This document shows, in pieces, positions 43,261 to 50,946 of a stretch of 64,000 nucleotides of DNA (position 1 is the stretch's first letter; every line of letters starts with the position of its first letter). This stretch comes from Proteiniphilum sp. UBA5384. GTDB lineage: Bacteria > Bacteroidota > Bacteroidia > Bacteroidales > Dysgonomonadaceae. The stretch spans positions 128,990 to 192,989 of the forward strand of contig NZ_DHOS01000047.1 of NCBI RefSeq assembly GCF_002410825.1. The letters run 5' to 3'. The position numbers and the translations under genes are program-made. The notes under the pieces are model-generated. The model saw nothing but the letters and a program-made list of their open reading frames with translations, did not search any database and had not been told where the DNA came from.

Positions 43261-43575
43261 TTACATTAGCTTATTGATTTTTTCAGTAAACAGGGTCTTG
43301 GGACCTGCTCCTACTAACTTGTCTACTACTTCTCCGTTTTTAATAAAAAGCACAGTAGGAATATTGCGGATACCGTATTTTGAGGTTGTATCATCATTTT
43401 CATCCACATTCAGTTTACCTACTATCACTTTATCTTTGTATTCTTCCCCGATCTCTTCGATGATGGGTCCGATCATTTTGCAGGGGCCGCACCACTCCGC
43501 CCAGAAATCTATGACCACTAGCTTGTCCGTATCCAGGACTGAGTCAAGGGTTGCGTCTGTAATTTGAAGCGCCAT
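43261..43575 (-). CDS. trxA: Thioredoxin
   Basis: The 104-residue product is a canonical thioredoxin: VVIDFWAEWCGPCKMIGPII with the redox pair CGPC at about 30-33, KLNVDENDDTTSKYGIRNIP with the cis-Pro, and a C-terminal GAGPKTLFTEKINKLM. It begins 22 nt after dnaE and is probably read through from it. Confidence 0.97.
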   Translation of the reverse strand: MALQITDATLDSVLDTDKLVVIDFWAEWCGPCKMIGPIIEEIGEEYKDKVIVGKLNVDENDDTTSKYGIRNIPTVLFIKNGEVVDKLVGAGPKTLFTEKINKLM

Positions 43576-43597
43576 ATTTGTCTTTTTTTATTATTAA

Positions 43598-46500
43598 TTA
43601 GTTGATTTTAAAATCGATAGATAAATTACTCTTTAAGTAATCGATGAACCTTTTATTGACTTGAATCTTCGCCGGTCGTGAAAACAACTGGACTCTCATG
43701 TGGGGTTCTTCACCAATGATTTGGAAATATAACAATGAATTTCCGGAATTGTTTTTTACAAGTGCCGATAATTCGGTTACCGAAGTATCATCTATCTCTG
43801 AAAGAGGTATTTGCAATGTAATCTTTGATACCAGTTTATCTTTCACTTCAGATAAGAGGGAGATAGAGGATATTTTTATTTCCATCTCTTCCGGCCGGTA
43901 ATTTTTGGGTTGTACCCTTCCTTCGATATATACGGATAAACCTATGCGCGCATATCTGCCGAAATTCACGCTGTCTTCGCTGAAAAGTGCGATCTCAAAT
44001 TTACCCGCATAATCTTCGAGTTTGAAGATGGTGTAGGGCGATCCCCTTTTGGTCTGCCCTTCACGTACCGCTGTAATAATCCCTCCGAAGGTGATATCCT
44101 TCCCGTTCAGCGAATCGAGATCCTGCAATTGCAGCGTATCTGCATTACATACATACTTGAGGATAAACTCATATTCGTCCAACGGGTGTGCGGAGAGGTA
44201 AATGCCGATCAATTCCCTCTCCTTGTTCAGTCTTTCCAGATCCGACCAACGTACGGCCTGGGGTATTTCGGGGCGTGCTATCTGGAAGGAAGTATCGTCG
44301 CCGAACAGTGAGTTCATGGCTTCTATCTTATCCTGCTGGTATTTATTGCCGTAGCGGACAAGGGTCTCTAAAAACTCCTCTCCCTTACTATTCTGAGCCG
44401 CGAACTGTTCCCGCTGTATGCCGGGAAAGGAGTCGAAAGCTCCTGCCATCGCCAGCGCTTCAATATTCTTCTTATTGCAGGAAGAGAGGTTCACCCGTTC
44501 CACAAAATCGAAAATATCCCTATAACGGCCGTTTTGCTTGCGCTCGGCAATGATATCGTTGACCGCATTTTGACCTACGCTCTTGATAGCAGCCAGACCG
44601 AAACGGACGTCGCCCGCATCATTCACCGAGAATTTCATCATCGATTCATTCACGTCAGGAGGCAGCACATTGATGCCCATTGCCATGCACTCATCCATGA
44701 ACTTGGTAATTTCAGTGATGTTGTTCAGGTTGTTGGAGAGTACTGCCGCCATGTATTCCGACGGGTAATTGGCTTTGAGCCATGCCGTTTGGTAAGCTAC
44801 CCACGAATAGCAGGTGGCATGGGATTTGTTGAAGGCATACGAGGCAAATTTCTCCCAGTCGTTCCATATCTTGTTGAGTACCTTGGCATCGTACCCGTTT
44901 TTGGTACCACCTGCGATGAATTTCTCTTTCAGCGCCGTCATCTTGTCGATCAGTTTTTTCCCCATCGCCTTACGCAATTCATCCGACTGACCGCGGGTGA
45001 ACCCCGCAAGCAGACGGGAAAGAAGCATCACCTGTTCCTGATAGACGGTAATCCCATAAGTTTCATCGAGGTATTTCTCCATGACGGGAATATCATAAGC
45101 GATCTCCTCCCTGCCGTGTTTGCGGGCGATAAAAGAAGGTATATAGTCCATGGGACCGGGGCGGTAGAGGGCGTTCATCGCTATCAGGTCCTCAAACTTA
45201 CTTGGCTGCAGCTCTTTGAGGTATTTCTGCATGCCGGCCGACTCAAACTGGAAGGTGCCGGTGGTCTGTCCGCTGCAATAGAGCTTGTAAGTGGTATCGT
45301 CATTCATATCGATGGCGTCGATATCTAGCTTTATCCCCCGGTTCTGTTCGATGATAGCTACGGCATCCTTGATGATGGAGAGTGTCTTGAGGCCAAGGAA
45401 GTCCATCTTGATCAATCCCGTCTCCTCGATCACAGAGCCCTCGTATTGTGTGACGAGCAACTTTTCCTTTGTCTCCTTGTCTTCCGCCGTACTGATAGGC
45501 ACTACATCGGATATATCGGTCTGGCCGATAATTACACCACAAGCATGCACCCCCGTGCTTCGTACGTTGCCCTCAAGCATCTGTGCATACTTCAGTGTAT
45601 TTTTTACCAGAGGGTCGTTACTTTGGGCGGCTTCTTGCAACTCCGGCACATTTTCGATAGCTGCTCTCAGGTTAATTTTTTTGACGTTGGGAATCCTGTC
45701 GGGTACCAGCTTAGCCAGCCGGTTCGACTCGGACAAAGGCAGTTTGTGTACCCGCGCCACATCTTTGATGGACGATTTTGTAGCCATGGTACCATAGGTA
45801 ATGATATGGGCTACCTTTTCACTGCCATACTTTTCGGTCACCCAGCGTAATACCTTTCCACGACCTTCATCATCGAAATCGATATCGATATCGGGCATCG
45901 ATATACGGTCAGGATTAAGGAAACGCTCGAAGAGCAGATCGTACTTCAATGGATCTATATCGGTGATTCTCAGACAGAAAGCCACTGCCGACCCTGCAGC
46001 CGACCCACGTCCCGGGCCGACGGCCACGTCCATTGCCCTGGCAGCGCTGATAAAGTCCTGCACGATGAGGAAGTAACCGGGAAAACCCATCGTCTTGATG
46101 GTCTCCAATTCGAAATCGAGTCGTTCCTCTACTTCCGGGGAAAGTGTTTCCCCGTACCTTTTTCTTGCCCCTTCCTTCGTGAGGTATGTCAGATAATCGG
46201 CTTCCAGCTTGATGCGGATTACTTTATTATAGCCGCCCAACCGATGAAAATTAGCCTCTCCGAACTCTTCTATCAGGGCGGCTTCGGAATATTTTTGTTT
46301 GTACCCCTCTTCGGTTCCGAATGCGGAATCGATAGGGTAGAAAGGCATCAGGGCGGCATGATCTATGGAGTAAGATTCTATTTTTGCCGCTACTTCCAGC
46401 GTGTTGGTCAGCACTTCAGGGATATCGGCAAAGATATGGTTCATCTCGGCAGTGGTCTTCAGCCACTCCTGCTTGGTGTAGCGCATCCGGTTGGGATCAT

Positions 46501-47419
46501 CGAAGTCCTTTCCCGTACTCAGGCAGATAAGGCGGTCATGTGCGTCTGCATCCTCTTCGTTCACGAAATGGACATCATTGGTCGCGATCAGCTTCACATC
46601 ATATTTCCGGGCGATTCGGATCAACTCCTGGTTGACCCGTTCCTGTTTGGGATAGGTAGTCTGGTCGGCATCTATCCGGTCGGTCTTGTGCCGTTGCAAT
46701 TCAATATAATAGTCTTCCCCGAAAAGGTTTTTGAACCATTGCACCGCCTCTTCGGCCTCCTGGATTTGTCCGCTGTCTATTTTCCGGGAGATCTCCCCAC
46801 CGAGGCAGGCAGAAGATACGATCAACCCTTCGTGGTATTGCTCCAGCAGTTCCTTATCGATACGGGGACGGTAATAAAATCCTTCGGTCCAACTCTTGGA
46901 GACCATCTTGATAAGGTTCTTATATCCTTTCAGGTTTTTTGCCAGTACTACCAGATGCCATCCGCTGCCGTCGATCTTCTCCGACTGCAGGTGACGGCTG
47001 CGGCGTGCCACGTAACATTCACACCCCACGATTGGCTTAAACAGCTTATTTTCTGCTTCGGTGAGCTTTTGGCGGAGTTGTCCGATCTTCTCCCTGTCTC
47101 CCCGTCTCCCTGTCTCCCTGTCTCCCTGTGCCCTAGTCGCCTCGTCTCCCTGTCCCCCAGTCTCCAAGCTCTCCTCGTTCCCGGTCTTTTCCAGTTCGCT
47201 GATCTCGCTTTTAATTTTTTTTATTTCGGCATTTACCGGTGCATTTTTCTTGCTTGCGTAGTTAAGGAATTCCTTGATGCCGTACATGGCACCGTGGTCG
47301 GTCAGTGCCAATGCTTTCATGCCATCTCCGATGGCTTTGTCAATCAGGCGCTGTATACTTGCCTGCCCGTCGAGCAGTGAGTATTGAGAGTGAACGTGTA
47401 GATGTACAAACGGATGCAT
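43598..47419 (-). CDS. dnaE: DNA polymerase III subunit alpha
   Basis: A 1273-residue replicative polymerase. The PHP domain opens with VHLHVHSQYSLLDGQASIQR. The catalytic palm holds VGPGRGSAAGSAVAF and PDIDIDFDDEGRGKVL near residue 506. The tau/clamp-binding OB region is at about 1040-1130 (DITFGGIITAVREGQTKRGS). A lineage-typical helical insert in the PHP domain is extended at about residues 81-110 by a repeat-derived G/R/D/E/T-rich stretch (DEATRAQGDRETGRRGDREK). It synthesises the leading and lagging strands. The trxA gene follows 22 nt later. Confidence 0.97.
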   Translation of the reverse strand: MHPFVHLHVHSQYSLLDGQASIQRLIDKAIGDGMKALALTDHGAMYGIKEFLNYASKKNAPVNAEIKKIKSEISELEKTGNEESLETGGQGDEATRAQGDRETGRRGDREKIGQLRQKLTEAENKLFKPIVGCECYVARRSRHLQSEKIDGSGWHLVVLAKNLKGYKNLIKMVSKSWTEGFYYRPRIDKELLEQYHEGLIVSSACLGGEISRKIDSGQIQEAEEAVQWFKNLFGEDYYIELQRHKTDRIDADQTTYPKQERVNQELIRIARKYDVKLIATNDVHFVNEEDADAHDRLICLSTGKDFDDPNRMRYTKQEWLKTTAEMNHIFADIPEVLTNTLEVAAKIESYSIDHAALMPFYPIDSAFGTEEGYKQKYSEAALIEEFGEANFHRLGGYNKVIRIKLEADYLTYLTKEGARKRYGETLSPEVEERLDFELETIKTMGFPGYFLIVQDFISAARAMDVAVGPGRGSAAGSAVAFCLRITDIDPLKYDLLFERFLNPDRISMPDIDIDFDDEGRGKVLRWVTEKYGSEKVAHIITYGTMATKSSIKDVARVHKLPLSESNRLAKLVPDRIPNVKKINLRAAIENVPELQEAAQSNDPLVKNTLKYAQMLEGNVRSTGVHACGVIIGQTDISDVVPISTAEDKETKEKLLVTQYEGSVIEETGLIKMDFLGLKTLSIIKDAVAIIEQNRGIKLDIDAIDMNDDTTYKLYCSGQTTGTFQFESAGMQKYLKELQPSKFEDLIAMNALYRPGPMDYIPSFIARKHGREEIAYDIPVMEKYLDETYGITVYQEQVMLLSRLLAGFTRGQSDELRKAMGKKLIDKMTALKEKFIAGGTKNGYDAKVLNKIWNDWEKFASYAFNKSHATCYSWVAYQTAWLKANYPSEYMAAVLSNNLNNITEITKFMDECMAMGINVLPPDVNESMMKFSVNDAGDVRFGLAAIKSVGQNAVNDIIAERKQNGRYRDIFDFVERVNLSSCNKKNIEALAMAGAFDSFPGIQREQFAAQNSKGEEFLETLVRYGNKYQQDKIEAMNSLFGDDTSFQIARPEIPQAVRWSDLERLNKERELIGIYLSAHPLDEYEFILKYVCNADTLQLQDLDSLNGKDITFGGIITAVREGQTKRGSPYTIFKLEDYAGKFEIALFSEDSVNFGRYARIGLSVYIEGRVQPKNYRPEEMEIKISSISLLSEVKDKLVSKITLQIPLSEIDDTSVTELSALVKNNSGNSLLYFQIIGEEPHMRVQLFSRPAKIQVNKRFIDYLKSNLSIDFKIN
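47088..47176 (-). repeat. 8-bp tandem repeat inside dnaE
   Basis: The + strand shows successive CTCCCTGT units (GGAGACAG on the coding strand) with a few variants, about 88 bp long, in frame within dnaE. The first units are nearly exact and later ones (CCCTAGTCGCCTCG) are degenerate. Confidence 0.85.
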
Positions 47420-47661
47420 ATATATTGGTCGATTTTTTTATTCTGAGCTGTGTACAAAAATACGGAAAATTGGCCAAGGTAGGAGGAGATATCGGGAGAA
47501 GTTATCAACGGGGTTTTAGAAATTACTCATTCAGATAAATATAATGGAGGATGGCTGTTCTTTTTTGTCTATTTGTAAAATGAATTTTCAGCAAAAAAGC
47601 ATCCACGCTTAAGGTATTGTTCACCTTAAGAAGAGTGCTCCGAATATTTCTCTACAATATA
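47420..47661. other. Intergenic region between dnaE and the AraC cassette
   Basis: Contains the dnaE -7 box (CAAAAATA at 47455-47462, reading TATTTTTG on the - strand, 36 nt upstream of the ATG) and an 8-bp inverted repeat CTTAAGGT/ACCTTAAG at 47608-47630 without a T-run. No coding gene is supported. Confidence 0.45.
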
Positions 47662-47700
47662 TTGAGCTTCACAGCAAAATAATTTGAGTCTTACGGCAAA
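47662..47700 (+). promoter_or_regulatory. Putative AraC operator A (tandem 17-bp half-sites)
   Basis: TTGAGCTTCACAGCAAA at 47662-47678 and TTGAGTCTTACGGCAAA at 47684-47700, spaced 22 bp (about two helical turns) as in AraC-family operators. The site ends 21 nt before the -7 box TAACTTTG. Confidence 0.75.
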
Positions 47701-47721
47701 CTAAAGCAGACACAAAATTTC

Positions 47722-47729
47722 TAACTTTG
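47722..47729 (+). promoter_or_regulatory. -7 element of the araC-family gene
   Basis: TAACTTTG, 29 nt before the ATG at 47759. There is no separate TTTG at -33; the operator's CAAA end sits there instead, as expected for activator-dependent promoters. Confidence 0.65.
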
Positions 47730-47758
47730 TACCACTCAATAACAGCAACAACAAAATT

Positions 47759-48586
47759 ATGGCAGAACAACAAAACGATGCCTTTCAGACCATAAGCTAT
47801 TCGGATATATTCCTTTCGTGTTTTTCCGAAAGGGGTACACATTGTGTCCATTCAAAACCCGAGCACGTTTTGTTATATCTGTATTCGGGCAAACAGGTTA
47901 TCGAGGACAGAAATAAACGGATAACCATAAAAGCAGGAGAGTGTGCCTTTATCAGACGTGACCACAGGTTGACAATGTACAAGAACAGCAAGGGCAAGGA
48001 ACTGTACAAAGGAATTTCACTTGTATTTCAGCGCAATGTGTTGCGTGAGTTTTACAGCAAAATGAACAAATCGGAAATTCCGAAAGACATAACAATTTCC
48101 GACAAGAACGTTTTCAAACTAAATAAAACCCCTGATATAGAAAGTTTGTTTCAGTCGCTTACCCCATACTTTGACAGCAACGTAAAACCAACGGAGGGCG
48201 TTATTCATCTGAAATTATTGGAAGGAATTTATGCCTTGCTGAATAATAATGAAATGCTTTATCCAATACTGTTCGACTTTGCCGAACCGTGGAAAATCGA
48301 CCTTTTGGATTTCCTTAATGACAATTATATGGAGGACCTTTCAATGGAGCAAATCGCATCATTTACGGGGCGGAGTTTGGCAACTTTTAAAAGGGATTTC
48401 AAAAAGATAAGCAACCTCACTCCGCAAAAATGGCTGATAAAAAAGCGCTTGGAAATGGCTTACATAAAGCTGAAAGAAGAAAACAAAAAAGTGCTGGACG
48501 TTTGTATGGAAGTCGGATTTAAAAATCCATCCCATTTTTCCACTGCATTTAAAAAGCAATACGGAATACCACCGTCAGAAATTTAA
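47759..48586 (+). CDS. AraC-family transcriptional regulator
   Basis: The 275-residue product has an N-terminal cupin-like sensing domain (VLLYLYSGKQVIEDRNKRIT, KAGECAFIRRDH) and a C-terminal AraC DNA-binding domain at about 180-275: MEQIASFTGRSLATFKRDFK (first helix-turn-helix) and VLDVCMEVGFKNPSHFSTAF with KKQYGIPPSE (second). Cupin-domain AraC proteins usually bind a small effector. Copies of the same operator lie upstream of this gene and of the next one, so it probably controls both. The cassette is richer in A+T than the flanking core genes, which suggests it was acquired. Confidence 0.93.
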   Translation: MAEQQNDAFQTISYSDIFLSCFSERGTHCVHSKPEHVLLYLYSGKQVIEDRNKRITIKAGECAFIRRDHRLTMYKNSKGKELYKGISLVFQRNVLREFYSKMNKSEIPKDITISDKNVFKLNKTPDIESLFQSLTPYFDSNVKPTEGVIHLKLLEGIYALLNNNEMLYPILFDFAEPWKIDLLDFLNDNYMEDLSMEQIASFTGRSLATFKRDFKKISNLTPQKWLIKKRLEMAYIKLKEENKKVLDVCMEVGFKNPSHFSTAFKKQYGIPPSEI

Positions 48587-48588
48587 AA

Positions 48589-48627
48589 TTGAGCTTCACA
48601 GCAAAATAATTTGAGCCTTACGCCAAA
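48589..48627 (+). promoter_or_regulatory. Putative AraC operator B (tandem 17-bp half-sites)
   Basis: TTGAGCTTCACAGCAAA at 48589-48605 and TTGAGCCTTACGCCAAA at 48611-48627, with the same 22-bp spacing and the same 21-nt distance to the -7 box as operator A. It begins right after the stop of the regulator gene. Confidence 0.75.
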
Positions 48628-48648
48628 GCTGTTGTAAGGCTTTGTCTT

Positions 48649-48656
48649 TAACTTTG
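48649..48656 (+). promoter_or_regulatory. -7 element of the acetyltransferase-hydrolase unit
   Basis: TAACTTTG, identical to the regulator's own -7 box, 19 nt before the ATG at 48676. Confidence 0.65.
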
Positions 48657-48675
48657 CATTGTAAAAAATAATGTA

Positions 48676-49236
48676 ATGCAAGAAATAGATATATTTGAAC
48701 GGTTATGCAATGGCGAAACCATTTTGCCAAACGACCCCGAAGCTTATAAAATGCGTGAAGCATCATACAAAACAAAAGAATTATTGGTACAGATGAACAA
48801 CGCCACAAACCCGAAAGAAATAAGGGTTTTATTAAGCCAAATCACAGGCACAGAAATTGACGAAAGCGTTGCCGTATTTACACCGCTATACCTCAATTAT
48901 GGGAAGAACATAAAAATAGGCAAAAACGTATTTATAAACTTTGATTGTGTCTTCCTTGACTTGGGAGGAATTACCATAGAAGATAACGTATTGATAGCTC
49001 CCAAAGTCAGCCTATTATCAGAGGGACACCCATTAGAACCCGAAAACAGACACGCATTGGCACCGAAACCTATCCATATCAAAAAAAATGCATGGATTGG
49101 TGCAGGAGCAACCATATTGCAAGGCGTTACCATCGGCGAAAATTCGGTTGTAGCATCGGGTGCGGTAGTATCAAAAGACGTTCCCGACAATATAATTGTG
49201 GGCGGTATTCCCGCGAAAATCATTAAAGCCATTTAA
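48676..49236 (+). CDS. Hexapeptide-repeat sugar O-acetyltransferase (LacA/Maa-like)
   Basis: The 186-residue product has the Maa/LacA N-terminus (ILPNDPEAYKMREASYKTKE) followed by left-handed beta-helix repeats: GKNIKIGKNVFINFDCVFLD, then ITIEDNVLIAPKVSLLSEGH with the catalytic His, and WIGAGATILQGVTIGENSVV. It should acetylate a sugar hydroxyl using acetyl-CoA in the cytoplasm. The C-terminus GGIPAKIIKAI is normal. The hydrolase gene starts 10 nt later, so the two are one operon, preceded by operator B. Confidence 0.92.
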   Translation: MQEIDIFERLCNGETILPNDPEAYKMREASYKTKELLVQMNNATNPKEIRVLLSQITGTEIDESVAVFTPLYLNYGKNIKIGKNVFINFDCVFLDLGGITIEDNVLIAPKVSLLSEGHPLEPENRHALAPKPIHIKKNAWIGAGATILQGVTIGENSVVASGAVVSKDVPDNIIVGGIPAKIIKAI

Positions 49237-49246
49237 AACAGAAAAA

Positions 49247-50305
49247 ATGAAAGGATTATCAAATTTAGCAGTTGCAAGCCTTCTGTTTTTAGGGCAGTCC
49301 TGCACACAAAGTATAAACAATCAAAATGTAGAAAATATGAAAGAAACAGCAAAAACAGAACACTATACTTTTGAGTTGAGCAATAAGGTAACACGCCAAA
49401 AAGTAACCTTTAACAACCGTTATGGGATAACATTGACAGGCGATTTATACAGTCCCAAAAGTCGTAGCAACGAAGCTTTGCCTGCGTTGGCTATTAGCGG
49501 GCCTTTTGGAGCTGTAAAAGAACAATCTTCGGGGCTATATGCTAACCAAATGGCAGAACGTGGATTTGTGGTATTGGCTTTTGACCCGTCCTATACAGGC
49601 GAAAGCGGTGGTGAACCTCGTGCCGTTGCATCTCCCGACATCAATACCGAAGATTTCAGTTCAGCAGTTGATTTTCTTGGAATACAAAAAATTGTTGATA
49701 GAAATAAAATAGGTATTATTGGTATTTGTGGTTGGGCTGGCTTTGCTTTAAACGCCACTGCTATTGATAAGCGTATAAAAGCCGTAGCCACAGCAAGCAT
49801 GTACGATATGACAAGAGTAATGTCAAAAGGCTATAACGATGTAGTTACTTTGGAAGAACGTACCAAAACATTAGAGCAATTGGGCGAGCAACGTTGGAAA
49901 GATGCAGAAGCGGGAATATTCCATGCAGGAGCAGTATTAAACCCCGAAAAGCTGAAAGGCGATGAACCACAATTTGTAAAAGAATACTACGACTATTACC
50001 GTACACCGAGAGGATTTCACGAACGCTCTCTAAACTCGACAGGTGCGTGGAATGCTACCAATGCATTATCGTTTATGAATATGCCGATTTTAACTTACAT
50101 CAAAGAAATATCGCCACGACCCATGTTACTGATTGCAGGGGAAAAAGCACACTCACGTTATTTCAGTGAAGATGCTTATAAAAATGCTTCCGAACCAAAA
50201 GAGCTAATGATTATCCCTAATGCCGTTCACGTGGATTTATACGACAACGTAGATGTAATTCCATTCGACAAGTTGGAAATATTCTTTAAAGAGCATTTAA
50301 AATAG
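49247..50305 (+). CDS. Alpha/beta hydrolase lipoprotein with Cys nucleophile position
   Basis: The ATG at 49247 begins a short lipoprotein signal (MKGLSNLAVASLLFLGQSCT, Cys19) and gives 352 residues; a GTG start upstream would overlap the acetyltransferase. The fold starts with VTFNNRYGITLTGDLYSPKS. The nucleophile elbow reads IGICGWAGFA, with Cys about residue 160 in place of Ser, as in dienelactone hydrolase-type enzymes, and the C-terminal His is in NAVHVDLYD. It probably hydrolyses an ester or lactone in the envelope; together with the acetyltransferase this suggests a small acetyl-ester pathway, which is inference. Confidence 0.87.
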   Translation: MKGLSNLAVASLLFLGQSCTQSINNQNVENMKETAKTEHYTFELSNKVTRQKVTFNNRYGITLTGDLYSPKSRSNEALPALAISGPFGAVKEQSSGLYANQMAERGFVVLAFDPSYTGESGGEPRAVASPDINTEDFSSAVDFLGIQKIVDRNKIGIIGICGWAGFALNATAIDKRIKAVATASMYDMTRVMSKGYNDVVTLEERTKTLEQLGEQRWKDAEAGIFHAGAVLNPEKLKGDEPQFVKEYYDYYRTPRGFHERSLNSTGAWNATNALSFMNMPILTYIKEISPRPMLLIAGEKAHSRYFSEDAYKNASEPKELMIIPNAVHVDLYDNVDVIPFDKLEIFFKEHLK

Positions 50306-50843
50306 GTCTTTTCTCGGGAAGTGCAGAAAGTTCATAAACCCGTTTATCCGTAGATAATACTACCCTACTGTTGAGATCGTCCGGTATTTCAAGAGGTTCA
50401 GCCATCCTAAGAAGGAATACGGTAGCCCATAAACGGTGCTTGTAAAGTGTGAAATCAAGTCCCTGGTGATTCTTTAAAAACTCTGCAACAGTCGCAGGGG
50501 AGAAATCACCGGACATATTCAAGTCTTCGTATATACCGGCATAACGATCGTCAGATTTGCCTGTCTCTTGCAGATATTTCTTATATTTTCCTTCAAAATT
50601 CAGTTCAAGATACTTTCTGCATTGTGATTCCCAAGGGATATATGACAAGCTCTTTCTCCAGATGGCAGAAAAAGCATCCTTATCGATTGTTTCCAGAAAT
50701 TGAAATTTTGCACTGTCATCCAACAGGGGAGTAATAGATCCTTTTTTAACATCTGCATCCACACTGTCCAGATAGGTGTGATAGCTCTCATTGATATCTG
50801 TTGAAAATCTGTTTATCTCATTGTAAACAGGTAATTTTATCTG
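50286..50843 (-). pseudogene. Unrecognised reading frame, probably 5'-truncated
   Basis: The frame is open from a TAG at 50844-50846 down to the stop at 50286 (185 codons), but contains no ATG at its beginning; the first standard start is GTG at 50762, which would give 158 residues. The residues before that GTG (NEINRFSTDINESYHTYLDS) look like ordinary protein, so the 5' end has probably been lost. The rest (KFQFLETIDKDAFSAIWRKS, HRLWATVFLLRMAEPL) is helical and not recognised. It ends convergently with the hydrolase, overlapping it by 20 nt. It could still be a short GTG-started gene at the end of the ABC operon. Confidence 0.5.
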
Positions 50844-50946
50844 CTATAATCATGCAAAACAGAAATGGGAATAAAGTCTATCAGTATCTTTGTCAAACTC
50901 CTCATTAAAAATCCTCACCTCGACGGAAGAAAAAAGTTACGTTGCA

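Noticed and set aside
47088..47176. CRISPR array or minisatellite with spacers in dnaE
   Set aside because: The unit is only 8 bp and contiguous with no spacers, and it keeps the reading frame.
46244..47380. A 378-codon open frame on the + strand inside dnaE
   Set aside because: It is antisense to a well-conserved polymerase gene; the translation is hydrophobic and unlike known proteins, and there is no promoter or start context.
47608..47630. Terminator at CTTAAGGT/ACCTTAAG
   Set aside because: The 8-bp stem has no T-run on either strand, and there is no gene end nearby to terminate.
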